The notes under the pieces: model-generated
The model's database searches: none
The model's input: the letters and a program-made list of their open reading frames with translations, nothing else
What the model was told of the DNA's origin: nothing
In this document: piece after piece, positions 1-10,785 of the stretch
Layout: each line of letters starts with the position of its first letter
Numbering within the stretch: position 1 is the stretch's first letter
DNA from: Trichoderma breve
Taxonomy: Eukaryota > Ascomycota > Sordariomycetes > Hypocreales > Hypocreaceae
Direction of reading: 5' to 3'
Assembly: GCF_028502605.1 (NCBI RefSeq)
Contig: NC_079237.1
Span: forward strand, 2,356,001 to 2,420,000
Length of the DNA stretch: 64,000 nt
Translations under genes and position numbers: made by a program

Positions 1-17
1 CCGTGGTGCTTTATAAA

Positions 18-1153
18 ATGAGTTTCCCAGATCAGCCCGTGGCGCATCTCCTAGGCTCCAATGGTTCGTCTTTCCATTTCGCTCTCATTCACCCAGACCG
101 GGAATCGTTTCATAACTAACCTCACACTCTTCAGGCGCCGTTCATGCCGTAGCTTATTCAGCCTCTCCTGGGAATTATATCCTCACTGGGTCGGCGGATC
201 GTTCGATCCGTCTCTACAACCCTTTCCCCAGCACGTCTGTCCCAGAGATTCGTCCCAGCGCAAAGCCAGCTGTGCCACAAGGACGGCTTATTCAGACGTA
301 TGCCGCGCATGGGTATGAGGTGTTGAGCCTTGCAGTCGCGTCTGACAATGAGAGCTTCGTGTCTGGAGGCGGTGATAGGGCGGTATTCTTGTGGGACGTG
401 AGCAGGGCGGTGACGATTCGGAGGTTTGGGGGCAACGCGCAAGGCCACTCGGCGCGGATCAACTGCGTGAGCTTCGCGGGTGCTGGAGACTCGCTGGTGG
501 TCAGCGGCGGGTTCGACACGACGGTGCGGCTGTGGGATGTGCGCAGCACGAGCTTCAAGCCGATACAGGTGCTGAGCGAGGCCAAGGATTCGGTGACGAG
601 CTTGGTGGTGAGGGGGCCGGAGGTTATCGCGGGGAGTGTGGATGGGAGGGTGAGGAGCTATGATGTGCGCATGGGAGCGTGTACTACGGATGTCGTTGGC
701 GCAAGCGTGGTGAGCTTGGACGTTACGAAGGATGGCAAGGCGATGCTGGTGGGCTCGTTGGACAGCAAGCTAAGGCTGATGGATCGCGAGAACGGCACGT
801 GTCTCCGGGCGTACTCGGATCCGCTGTGGAAGAACGAGGATCTGCGAGTGCAGTCGCTGTTGGGCGGCAGGGAGAAATACGTGGTCGCTGGAGACGAAAT
901 GGCTGGCGAGACAGATGCCAACGGCTCGGGCAGGCTTTGGGCGTGGGATCTGCTATCGGGCAAGGTGGTGGCCAAGGTGACGGTGCCTTGGGGGCCTCAA
1001 GGCCACGAGGCGAAGAAGTTGATTGGCAAAGACGGCAAGCCTAAAGTACGAAACAATGTCATCAGCTGCATGACATGGCGGGACGGAGGCTGGGGAGACC
1101 AGTTCTGTGTAGGAGGAACGTCTGGAGTGGTGACGGTCTTTGGGGCATTATAG
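18..1153 (+). CDS. WD40 scaffold protein, MORG1-like
   Basis: Two exons, 18..63 and 135..1153, are joined by a 71-nt intron (donor GTTCGT, acceptor TTCAG) and give 354 residues. The start is the ATG at 18, reading MSFPDQPVAHLLG, because only this exon continues in frame into the first WD blade (AVAYSASPGNYILTGSADRS). About six or seven WD repeats follow, with recognisable ends such as SADRSIRLYN, GGDRAVFLWD and GFDTTVRLWDVR. Family knowledge: MORG1 (WDR83) organises MAP-kinase modules and is also found with spliceosomal and other complexes; these proteins are about 315 residues. Only about 17 nt of leader lie inside the window, so the promoter is cut off. The WD fold is certain; the MORG1 assignment rests on overall resemblance. 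Confidence 0.82.
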
Positions 1154-1550
1154 CGTAATACGACAACATGTGATGACAACCACGGAGTATTGTTACGATT
1201 TTACAATTGGAGTTTGTTCGTTTATTTCGTCCTCCCTAAGATGTTACACTGCGGATCATGATGTAGTTGCTCTCCAAGTATACATAAGGTAGCCATAAAT
1301 ATGGATGGCCACACCAACGCCCAACAACAACTGTGACTAAGGGTGGGTGGAAGTCTGGCTTCCACCACAGTACTTTGCATGATAGAGCCATGGCAACATC
1401 ATGGAAAGAGAAGCTTATGTACATGTCTTGTATTTCCTGATACAGCGTGGGCACGGAGCGCGTGTGAAGAAGGTAGGTGATGGTTGGTAGGTATATGTAG
1501 GTTGGGATTGAAGTCACATGCTTCATCCTCCCTGGTATGAAACCCTTTTC
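1154..1550. other. convergent intergenic region
   Basis: This stretch lies between the stops of the MORG1-like gene and the GT15 gene and should hold both 3' UTRs. Short TAGGTG/TAGGTA motifs occur at about 1473 and 1488. I see no gene. Confidence 0.6.
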
Positions 1551-2955
1551 TCAGCCCATACCAGCATATTTGAACCAGTTGGGACGGCAATCTTCTCGGT
1601 GGAGGAACGGCTCACCGTCCGTTAGTCGGCCAGTAACACAGCCCTTGCATTTGGGAGAGTTGGGGCAGTTGAAGAAGGGGATGTGCTGGTAGCCAATATC
1701 ACGGAACCTGTAAAAATAGAAGTCAGTAAGAATAGCTCAACTGATGACAGACTTCTTGTGAGGTAATACGAACCAGTGAATTTTGCTAGAATCTTCAAAT
1801 AGACCCAGGGCAATGCTATGAACGGGTGCATCGCCCCATCGCTCGTAGAAGAAGCCTCCCGCGCGGTCGAGGTGCTCAAAATAGTCCTCGTAAGCCTTGC
1901 TCCTCCAGAACTCCATGTCAGCAACCTCAAAGTTGCTCCAGAAGTGGCAGGTGGAGAAGCCCTGGGCCTCTCTGTTGTGCTGCGGCCGCCGGATGTCATC
2001 GACCACCCACTTGATGGCGCTGTGCTCGTGCAGGTAGCTCGGGTGGTCGGCGAGGAACTTGGCCGTCTGGGGCCAGAGGGTGGGCAGCGTGTGCGGGTCG
2101 TCGTAGAGGGTGATTGTGAAGCCGTACGTCTTGTTGTTGTCCTGCATGTAGCGGAAGACGTCGTAGTCGACGTCGCAGAAGAAATGGACTTTCGGTTCGA
2201 CGCGCCAGTAGTAGCGGACGTCCTTGAGGGCGGGATGCTTGTAGAACATGCCGCTGTTCCAGCGACACATCTGGTGGTAGGACATCATGTTGGCGTACTG
2301 AACTCCGTTCTTCTTAAGCACGGCGGCTGATTCTTCAAAGATGTCGGGGTCGATCCATGAGGGCGCGTCCCAGTGTTCCTTGGGGATGAGCTCTGTGTAT
2401 TTTTGACTGCTTGTTAGTCCACGATGATATGGCCATTGCTAGAGCTGGGACAGCAAGCATTCATACCGTAGTTGCACGTGGCATTGGTTGCAGCGCTTGT
2501 CTTCTTCTTGAACTCTGCCGAGAAGGGCTTGTCGTTGAAAAAGGTCCAGGGATAGTTGAACTTGTTGTTCCATGTCCGCTCGAGATCTACCATGGATGCC
2601 ACCATGTCGTCCACCTCTTCATTGCGGACAAGAGCTAGCAGCGTGGCGCTGACTCGATCGGTGTCTTCGGCATCGGGCGCATATTTCGCAGAGGTTCGTA
2701 CGAGAGTTCCCTCGGGTTCACCGGTGGCTATACCGCAGGCAGATGTGTCAACAATACAGCTTTGCTTTTTCCTCCTGTTGATCCGCCACCTGGCTGCAAC
2801 TACTTACGATCCAAGTTGGGGTCGCGCTCAAAGTTAATGTACCGATCGCCCGGGCTGTTGTATCCAGACGAAGGCTTGAGAAGCTGATAGAGGAAGAAGC
2901 ACCACAGGACGAGGGCCAGTGTGCCCAGGGCTCGAACTGGCCGGGCAATAGCCAT
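1551..2955 (-). CDS. Golgi alpha-1,2-mannosyltransferase, KTR/KRE2 family (GT15)
   Basis: Four exons on the minus strand (2955..2808, 2727..2467, 2392..1774, 1707..1551) give 394 residues. The protein is a type II membrane protein: a short basic N-terminus, a signal anchor at about residues 7-25 (LGTLALVLWCFFLYQLL), a stem, then the GT15 domain. Family hallmarks are YPWTFFNDKPF, LIPKEHW, the YWRVEP motif, DYDVFRYMQDNNKTYGF, CHFWSNFE and GGFFYERWGDAPVHSIA. The NFE glutamate matches the proposed nucleophile region of yeast Kre2/Mnt1. The enzyme transfers mannose from GDP-mannose to N- and O-glycans in the Golgi. The acceptor at 2393 (ACACAG) was chosen because only it restores the frame into ELIPKEHW, and it lies about 20 nt past a CTAAC branch site. 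It shares a divergent promoter with the gamma-tubulin complex gene. Confidence 0.93.
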
Positions 2956-3481
2956 GATGTCGAGGGCGAAGGGGAGGGGATGATGATTGCGATATGCCCG
3001 ATGACAAGGCTGCTGGATTAATTGGCCATGGGATCTCTTTTATTGTACCGGAATGAAGAACGATGAGAATTGGGTTATTATACAGCAAATTGAGGGCAAC
3101 GGCCTATCCGATATGGCCGGGCATCCAGTCGTCTCTGTGAATGTCGCTATTCGAGCATCGCCAGTAATTGAAAGGGGCGCTTGTTGCTTTATCCTTATGC
3201 CACCAGGGCGCTAAAAAAAAAATGCCCTGCCGATGAGAGGTTCAGTTTAGTTGATCCCTCTCCCCACAGACGCGCTAGAGACGCGCTAGAGGGGGCCCGT
3301 TAAGTGCAGTGTCGTGCACTAAGCCAACCACTGGCTTCAGCACATGCAACAACATTTGAAGCTTCCAAGCTCCCCCAATCTTGAACATCAATCCATATCC
3401 AACCTCTACATGGCCCTCGATTGTGCGTCTACATTAGCTCCGGTTGGCCGCCACTGCTGCTAAAGATGCCAACGATTGGCA
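2956..3481. promoter_or_regulatory. divergent promoter, GT15 gene and gamma-tubulin complex gene
   Basis: This 526-bp gap separates two divergent start codons. It holds two tandem 11-bp copies of GACGCGCTAGA (3269..3290), resembling the ACGCG core of MluI cell-cycle boxes. No coding potential was seen. Confidence 0.5.
3269..3290. repeat. tandem 11-bp direct repeat with ACGCG cores
   Basis: Two perfect adjacent copies of GACGCGCTAGA lie about 190-210 bp upstream of the gamma-tubulin complex ATG. The repeat is seen directly. A role as an MBF-type cell-cycle element is inferred only from the ACGCG core. Confidence 0.6.
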
Positions 3482-6173
3482 ATGGCCTACGCCGCACAAC
3501 TTGGAGCCCTCACTGAGGAGCTCATCGAAGCTGCCACTGGCATTTCCAGCAAGGTGGGGAGGAGGAGGAACCTCATCAAAGAGATATCAACAGAACGATC
3601 CGAAGGGCTGACCTTTTGAATCGCGTTCCCAGACACGAACCAGGCAATACAAAGTCCTTTACGATGCCACCCTGCAGAAGATCAAGTCGCAGGCATACCT
3701 GCGCATAAACCAATTCGACGTCTGGCACACTCTTGACGGGCTGGAAGAGCGCTTCCGCGTTAACAACCGAGATGACCTGGCCGACGAGTTTCGCGATAGC
3801 CTGGATAGGCTGGAAGAACATGCCACCAGGTGGCACCCAGAGATATTGGCTCTGCTTCTAGGATTATCCGACCAACCAACTTTTAAAACAAAGCTTAGCG
3901 ATCTAGATGCTGTGCGACTGCGTGAAGGGGAGCAAGCAGAAACCTTTAGCTGGGAGGATGTCGCTCGGGAGGATGGCTGGGCTGAGGATGAGACTCTATG
4001 GCAGTCGATCGATTACGCGCGCGATTCAGAAGACGAGGTAGTCGAAGAAGAGCCGGACGACGAAACACTCATCGAGGTGCCGATATATCACCCTTACGAT
4101 ACAGATCTCAACCTACACAAAAAGGGGAGAACTGCCACTGACTGCATTATTCAACCAGAGGACACAGAGTTACTCAAGGCTCTTCAGTCGACACAAAAAT
4201 GGCGGACCGAGGTGCCAGAGAAGGATGACATTGGGACCGTTCAGAAAATTTCCATTTCAGAGACGCACATTGTCAGAGAAATCCTCTCTATGCTGCAAGG
4301 GCTGAAAACCACCCTTTTCAACGAAAACACTGGCTTGCCGGAGCCGAATTTCCACATGCAGCACATCGCTTGGGAAACGTATAAATCTGTGATACACACT
4401 ATTGCAGAGTCTGGCTGGCGCATCTTGCTGCTTCGGAGGTTCGTTAGCCACCCGCAGACCATTCCGCATCTCCAGGCGTTTCAAGACTGCATTGCAAAGC
4501 GACTTCGAGATTTCGATACCAAGCTCTCGCAGATCGAGGCTCGCTTTGCTGCTCCCACGTCCGAAGTCATGTTCACCCTGTTGTCTGTTCACGGCGAAAT
4601 TGCGCCTTGGCTACAGCCCCTGCTTGTGCTGTCCAACATCATCGCCCAGATTCAGGAAACGTCTAGGTCGGATACGTTCCGGTACCTTGAGCTCCTTTAC
4701 GACGAAACCACACTGGCCCAGCTAAAGGATGACATGTCCACATACGAATTTCTCGCCAGGATCTTTCTCGAATGTTTTCAAGTTTACATTCGCCCGATTC
4801 GGCATTGGATGGACGAAGGGCGCATCTCGTCAGAAAACGAAATCTTCTTCATCTTTGAAAGTCCGACCAAAGTGCCCATGAGCAACATATGGCAGGGTCG
4901 ATTCAAGCTCCGCCAAACAACAGAGGGGACATTGCACGCTCCTAAGTTTCTTAAGCCTGCCGCTCATCGGATATACAATGCCGGAAAGAACATTGTTGTG
5001 CTGCGGCTCCTGGGTAAATACGACTTGGGTAACTCGTCCATCGTTGAGGAGCCGTCTTTGGATTTTGAGCATGTCTGCCCGGAAGGTCTCGGTCTGGCTA
5101 CGTTCCCGGACCTCTTTGGCGCAGCTTTCAACCGATGGATCCAGAGCAAGTACCGAAAAACTTCCACCACACTGAAGGATGCTCTCTACGACACATGCGA
5201 ACTCTCTTCATCACTAGATGCACTCCAGGCGCTGTATCTCATGTCGGACGGGTTTGCCACGGCATCTTTTACGGATCATTTGTTCGACAAGCTGGAAAAC
5301 TTAAACCCAGTCTGGTATGATCGATTTGCTCTTGCAGGAACTGCTCAAGATGCCTTTATGTCGCTCGTTGATACAAGCCGCCTATCTGTGAGCGTCAATG
5401 TTCAGGGCACCCGCATGACTGTGACAGATGCCCGAGGCTCGATGAGGGCCGCTCTGCCGTATCTCAAAATTGACTACCGGCTTGCATGGCCAGTCCAGAT
5501 TGTTGTCTCCGAAGAGAGCATGGGGAAATATCAATCCATCTTCACACTGCTATTGCAGCTGCGACGAGCTATTCACATCCTCCACAAACCCAAAATCCTC
5601 GAAAATCACACGACCGATAACGAAAACTGGGACGAACGTGCTCTGTTCTACACCGCTCGCAGAAATCTGCTATGGTTCTGCACGACTCTTCAATCATATC
5701 TAGCAACGCTTGTTCTAGAACCCAACGAGCGGGGAATGCGGCGCGAGCTCATGACGGCTGAGGATGTTGATTCGATGATTTCGGTCCACGCCACATACCT
5801 AGAGCAAATGATTGAACAAGCCTGTCTAGGGAATAAGATGAAGCTTATTCGAGAGCGCATCCTCGACATCTTGGATCTTGCTATTAAGCTAGAACTGGCC
5901 AGAGAGGGAAAAGCTGCAAAGGATGGGTCCGAGCCGTCTCACTTGTTTCGACAGGAGGATGAAAGTAGTGAGGGGGTGGTAAGAGAGGATGGACTCGACG
6001 CTGAGGCTTATATGGAAGTGTTGGGAGAGATTAGGGCCGACTTTGATGGACATTTGAGCTTCATTTGTTCGGGACTGAAAGGTGCTGCGAGGGCCTCGAG
6101 CGATACTCAGTCTGCGAAGTGGGATATTCTGGCCGATATGCTACAGGCGGGCGACAACAGGAACAGGAGATGA
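3482..6173 (+). CDS. gamma-tubulin complex component, Spc97/Spc98 family (GCP5-like)
   Basis: Exons 3482..3553 and 3633..6173 give 870 residues. The intron has a weak donor (GTGGGG) but a good branch site (CTGAC) and acceptor (CCCAG), and it joins MAYAAQLGALTEELIEAATG in frame to the long second exon. The N-terminal third contains GRIP1-type sequence (VREILSMLQGLKTTLF), the middle has FLARIFLECFQVYIRPIRHW, and the C-terminal part has KYQSIFTLLLQLRRAIHIL, typical of the GRIP2 domain that contacts gamma-tubulin. An acidic segment lies near residue 155. Such proteins form the gamma-tubulin ring complex that nucleates microtubules at spindle pole bodies. Length and divergence suggest a GCP4/5/6-type member; GCP5-like is my best guess. 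The weakest point is the first exon. Confidence 0.8.
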
Positions 6174-6344
6174 TGTGGTGCGAGCTTCAGTAAAGAGGTG
6201 GGATGGTGAGATGATGAGTAGAAAGATACCCTTTTAGATAATATGTCCAATGGACAGTCCATTCAAGAAGAAGTCACATTAGATGTTTTGAGATGGTACG
6301 CATTATTTTGTCTTTCTTTCTCTTCTTTAAGCTTTCATCTTTCT

Positions 6345-7121
6345 CTATGTGAAGCCCTTGTTGAGTTGGTCCGCGATGAACTTCATAATGGGAAACATTT
6401 CGTCTCTGTCCCTCGGCATAGCCACTTCCTTTCTCTTCCAATTCACGACCCTAACATCCTTAAACTCCCTCTTCACAGCATCCGCCTCATCCTCACTCAG
6501 CTGGCACACGAGCACCGGCGTATCGCTCTTTTCGCGGCTGCTCAACGAGGGGACCATGGACTGCGGCAGTGGTCCGCCAATCGAAACAACGCCTTTGCAC
6601 GTCTTTCCGATCTTATTCCTCGTCGCTTCATCACCATTCGAGACGTCGACTATGCGCTCTACACTTCGTAGCCTGGAAGCTAATCCCAGCGCTAAAGATG
6701 CACCCTGTCCGAAGCCGAAGAATAGAATATCGTTCATCTCCCATCCGCACCGGTCAATCAGCGTGTCCTTGACCAACTTCTGCATAACCAGTCGCGCAGC
6801 CTTGTCGAACCCCGGGTCGGGATCCAGATCGCCCGTGTTAGTGTCGACGCTCAGGTCATCGCCCCAATGAAAATGCTGGTCTCCGGCATCGGGTGCAAAG
6901 GTGGCTGGGAGAGGGGCGGTGCCCCGGACGGAGATGGCGAGGACGCCGGGGAGGGACATGTTGCGTGCGAATGTTGCAAAGGGGATTTCATGGTCGCCGA
7001 GGCCGTGGAAGAGGATGAGGATGGAGGTTGTTGATTCGGGCGGGGAGGGGAAATGGAGTTTGTGGGGGAGGATGGGGGAGATGAGGGAGAAGTCTGCTTC
7101 TGTGGGGATTCTTGGAGGCAT
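6345..7121 (-). CDS. acyl-protein thioesterase/carboxylesterase-like protein, probable pseudoenzyme
   Basis: This is a single exon of 258 residues. The start at 7121 is the first in-frame ATG, although the frame stays open without an ATG to 7277. The alpha/beta-hydrolase layout of phospholipase/carboxylesterases is visible: ILILFHGLGD near residue 33, an oxyanion-like region, the nucleophile elbow FFGFGQGASLALG near residue 146, then a beta strand TPVLVCQLSEDEAD. The family motif is GFSQGG, so the nucleophilic serine is replaced by glycine. The usual C-terminal GxxH is absent; the end reads MPRDRDEMFPIMKF with no histidine. The protein may be inactive, or a binding or regulatory member. It converges on the gamma-tubulin complex gene with 171 bp between stops. 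Confidence 0.8.
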   Translation of the reverse strand: MPPRIPTEADFSLISPILPHKLHFPSPPESTTSILILFHGLGDHEIPFATFARNMSLPGVLAISVRGTAPLPATFAPDAGDQHFHWGDDLSVDTNTGDLDPDPGFDKAARLVMQKLVKDTLIDRCGWEMNDILFFGFGQGASLALGLASRLRSVERIVDVSNGDEATRNKIGKTCKGVVSIGGPLPQSMVPSLSSREKSDTPVLVCQLSEDEADAVKREFKDVRVVNWKRKEVAMPRDRDEMFPIMKFIADQLNKGFT

Positions 7122-7666
7122 GGCTAGAGGATGATGATGATGAGGGGAGAATTTTGCGACTCTTTTCTTGTTGTTTTGGTGTTTGATGGTGGTGGTTTTT
7201 GCTGTGGTGGTTGCTGAGGTTGAATAACTCTCAGATGAGATGAGAATTGAGATAGTGGGAGAGTGGCTACTCAACAAAGATTGCTAGTGAGATGTAAGAT
7301 GAATATTCGATATAAGTGACTTAAGATTGGCTTTTTAACAAATTGGTGATTTCACCCGCTATTGTTAAAAGTTGTATGATCAAATATCAAGCAGGATGCA
7401 AGTGGAATCTAGAATAAGGCGGCATCTCACCAAGGCATTCACGGAGCGGAGCATTGTCCCGGCGCCGGAGGGCCCACTAAAACTCAATAATTCGTGATTC
7501 AAGACCCGACAGACACGCATCAGAGAAGCAAAATCATTCATATCATGTAATATGTCATTCATCCAGAGACTGCTTCTATACAACCTACGACATATATATA
7601 TGAAACTACAGTGCAAGCTCGAGGTATCCAGTATAAACAAACATCAAAACGCAATAAGGGAAAAAA
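7122..7666. other. intergenic: promoter of thioesterase-like gene and 3' end of LCCL gene
   Basis: Both flanking genes read leftward, so the 545 bp hold the leader of one and the terminator of the other. The 5' part is purine-biased on the plus strand (C/T-rich on the coding strand), as in many fungal leaders. I see no gene. Confidence 0.5.
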
Positions 7667-9727
7667 TCATCGTCGGACTATGTGCTCCTGGGTATCCCTA
7701 GCCTTGACGCGGGACGGCCCGGCCTTCATCTGCGTCCACTCGCCCTCCGCCGACCAGATGCCGGCCTTTGTATAATCCCCGCTCGAGCTTCCAAGCATGT
7801 ATGCAAATCTAAAGTACTCCGGCAGCCCGAGGGTGCCGTTTCTAGACCAAATAAAGCTGTCTTGTCGGTCGATAATGTCGTCGAAATAGCCCCGGAAGCG
7901 CTCTACGTCGTTAACAAGAATGCTGATGCCGTCATAGATCTTGCTCGGCGGCTGGTTCCAAGTGAACGTGATGTTGGAGGGGCTGTGCGGACCTTCCCCG
8001 ATATATATGACGGGCTGGGGGATGGTCGGGAGGAGAGATCCCTTTTGTGCGTCTCCCTGAAGAGCTGCGGGCGTTTCTAGCACGGGATCGAAACCCCAGC
8101 GGGCGATGCCGTTGATGAACAGCCCGATCAGGATGCCCTGGTAGAGCAACGCTGGCCGAGTCTGCATACTTGTGCCGGGCAACAGCAGCAGCGCCAAGAT
8201 GTAGTGGTGAAGGCGCAGCGAAAGCCCCGGGAGCGTCAGAGAGATGAGAATGCTAAAGATGAACAAGGCGTATAGCTTAATATAGGGGATGAACCGACCC
8301 TCTTGTCTAAAGTAAAACACTTGCGAGAGGATGATGAAAAACAAGATGATGACAATGGTGGCCAGAGCTGCTCTAGCTCCAGGCTGCTGATCAAGATCAT
8401 GCTTATTGAGACGCTGGATGGGGATAAAGTCCAGCGTGTAGTTGGTGAGAGCGCCCACCCAGCAGGCACCCAACCACAGGACAGTCTTTTCAATCTGCGC
8501 AGTCAGATGCTTGAGCGTGCGGCGGACGCCCATCTTGTCGTACATGACCCATGCGCAAAACATGGCAGGAAGAAACTTGCCCAGAATGTTGGAAAACAGA
8601 TCCGTCACTGTAGAATGCCCCGGCTGGTCTAGTGACATGCCGACCGCGAAGAACATGCCGGCAAATGTGGGAAAGAAGAAGAGAGCGGGCGAGGACGTGA
8701 AAAGCGACAGCACGCCAGTGAAAACGGTGGAAACAGCCAGGATGGACCATCTCTCGTCCTTGGCCCTGCATTTGATGTCGGGAACGAATCGGAATGCTAG
8801 AGGAAAGTACGAGTCGAAGGGGACGCTCAGAATGCCGTGTCGCTGAGAGCTGACGAATTCTTGGTACTGGCCAACAAGCTCGACAACGCCACAGCCTCCC
8901 TTGCCATTGGGGAAGATGCCTGCGTGAATTGCCGAAGCGCAAATGTAGGAGTCGCCGCGATAAGTGGCCAGCTCGGGATTGACGTCGTTGGACGGCCCTC
9001 CGATGACCATTGGCCGGTAAATGACTTCCTGGTCACCAACGGCCCTGGGATTCAGGACGTGATAGCTCTCGCACGAGGCTGGGCACTGGAAGGCAAAACC
9101 GCTGCCATTGAAGGGCCTGCAGTCATTTCCGTCCAAGCCGCATCCATTGCCCGCACTCCAGTATGTGTCGCCGCAGCTAATCGGCTGCGACTGGCCCCAT
9201 CCCTCGACGGTAGAGGCAATGGTCTCCTGGCGTTTGACGAGCACAAACGTAATGACCCATATGGAAAAGTAGAGGAATATGGCCCAGAGGCGGTATGCCT
9301 TGGGCAGGAATCGCTCCACGAGATACAGCGGATACTCTTGCACGGCCGGGAACAAAGGCTTTATGCGATACGGCTGCGGATTGGGCGGACCTTTTGCCCA
9401 TTTGCCAAAGGCGGCCAGGACGCGGCGGACGGGGTAGGGAATCTTCTTCCATCGCTTGGACGAGCGCTCGTCCTGGATGAAGCGCGGCGTGGGCGCATTG
9501 CCGTCGCTGCTGCTGTTGTCGTCGATGACTTCGAGCGTCGTCGTCCCGCGGCCGGCTGTAGCGGCTTGGACGGGGATCTCCAGCGGCGCATCGGGATGGT
9601 CAATTTCAGTGACAACAGTGCTGGACGCAGCGCCAGCGCCTGTGCCGGAATCGTTTCGCTCCGGGTCGTCCTTCATGAGTGGCTCGCTCTCATCGTTGTC
9701 GTGGTAAGGCTCGAGCGGTCTCACCAT
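7667..9727 (-). CDS. LCCL-domain polytopic membrane protein
   Basis: This is a single exon of 686 residues, started at the first in-frame ATG (9727, MVRPLEPYHD). The N-terminus is acidic and low in complexity (about residues 1-95), followed by a basic stretch and one membrane segment near residue 150 (AIFLYFSIWVITFVLV). A Cys-rich part (CGDTYWSAGNGCGLDGNDC) and an LCCL domain follow, with YRGDSYICASAIHAGIF as the clear signature. Then come about seven or eight more hydrophobic segments (such as TIVIILFFIILSQVFYF) and a soluble C-terminal region (NITFTWNQPPSKIYDGIS). The LCCL domain occurs in animal extracellular proteins and, with this membrane architecture, in fungi. The biochemical role is unknown. 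Membrane location is inferred from the hydrophobic segments. Confidence 0.88.
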   Translation of the reverse strand: MVRPLEPYHDNDESEPLMKDDPERNDSGTGAGAASSTVVTEIDHPDAPLEIPVQAATAGRGTTTLEVIDDNSSSDGNAPTPRFIQDERSSKRWKKIPYPVRRVLAAFGKWAKGPPNPQPYRIKPLFPAVQEYPLYLVERFLPKAYRLWAIFLYFSIWVITFVLVKRQETIASTVEGWGQSQPISCGDTYWSAGNGCGLDGNDCRPFNGSGFAFQCPASCESYHVLNPRAVGDQEVIYRPMVIGGPSNDVNPELATYRGDSYICASAIHAGIFPNGKGGCGVVELVGQYQEFVSSQRHGILSVPFDSYFPLAFRFVPDIKCRAKDERWSILAVSTVFTGVLSLFTSSPALFFFPTFAGMFFAVGMSLDQPGHSTVTDLFSNILGKFLPAMFCAWVMYDKMGVRRTLKHLTAQIEKTVLWLGACWVGALTNYTLDFIPIQRLNKHDLDQQPGARAALATIVIILFFIILSQVFYFRQEGRFIPYIKLYALFIFSILISLTLPGLSLRLHHYILALLLLPGTSMQTRPALLYQGILIGLFINGIARWGFDPVLETPAALQGDAQKGSLLPTIPQPVIYIGEGPHSPSNITFTWNQPPSKIYDGISILVNDVERFRGYFDDIIDRQDSFIWSRNGTLGLPEYFRFAYMLGSSSGDYTKAGIWSAEGEWTQMKAGPSRVKARDTQEHIVRR

Positions 9728-10785
9728 GGTTGGGGAAGAAGAATCCTGCGTTGGCAGGCAAGGCAACTACTTCGTATTGATCGACTGACTGAATGGCCTA
9801 GGGCAGACGGGGAATTTGCCTGTAACGTAAGCTTGCAGCGAACAAAAGGTCAATCAACTGCCACTGCACTAAAAACGGATCCCAAACGCGGCCGCTCAGC
9901 CTCTAAATACGGGGGGGATCTGGTGGGTCGCCGGAAGCTCGGGAGGTTTGGAGATGGAGGATGGAAAGGACGGAGTAAGCGGCACGCGGCTGGGCCTATG
10001 GGGTGTGATTGGATGAAGCTGTCTCTGTCTCTGTTCGGCTTGGGGATATCACGCGCGAACTGAGGTCTTTTAAAGATCACGAATGGCAGATCTCTGGGGA
10101 TGATCGTGTTGGCAGTTGCCGATGCTATTGAGCAGTGCCGACGAGACACAAGGCGCAGGCGACGGTCTTGATTCGGTGGTTTTTGGAGTTGCATTCGATG
10201 GTTGACGGATGCGTTCATGCACATGCGCTGGAGGGCTTCAATAAACTATCTTACAGTATTAGACTTCCGGAGATAAAGGAGAACAGCAAGCGAGCTACGT
10301 GTATCTACAGTACATAATCATTCAGATACGAAGACTTTCTCGGCAAATCCTCTGGCTTCATCTCGCTACTAGAAGGCATCCAACCGGCATTTGATGCGTA
10401 TTTTCTGCTCCATTAAAGGGTCCATCTCTTTGAAGATTCGGGATTTAGACGCAGTGGCTGCAAGAGGCCAAGCGCATGTGCTAGACGTCGGACAAACGTC
10501 GGCAAAAGATAAGACGAACAAGATGTCTTATCAGTCAGGCACCGCAGCTAGTATGAATTATCGATGGGCCATGAGTATTCTCCATATCACAGAAAGATTG
10601 TGGGATTCAATCATTTGTCGTTCGAGTGTTTGATGCATAGACTATAAGTTTGATGAGCTTCATTTACAAAACTCATCGTGACTTTTCTCATATACCCTTT
10701 GCTTCATAGATTCATTTGCCTTTTCACTATTTTATTCTCTTAATTTTTTTCTCACTCCCCAACCCTAGAGGGGTGGCAACTCAAA
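9728..10785. promoter_or_regulatory. divergent promoter, LCCL gene and queuine transferase subunit gene
   Basis: This 1.06-kb divergent gap has no supported gene. The last 100 bp before 10786 are C/T-rich (10680..10760), typical of fungal transcription start regions. An AGGGG element, like a stress-response element, lies near 10768. Short open frames here are not convincing. Confidence 0.5.

Noticed and set aside
1818..2330. 170-codon plus-strand frame over the GT15 gene
   Set aside because: Antisense to the clearly conserved mannosyltransferase exon; valine-rich shadow composition.
8837..10063. 408-codon open frame antisense to the LCCL gene
   Set aside because: It is a shadow of the GC-rich codons of the true gene on the other strand; no domain, low-quality composition, and it runs into the promoter.
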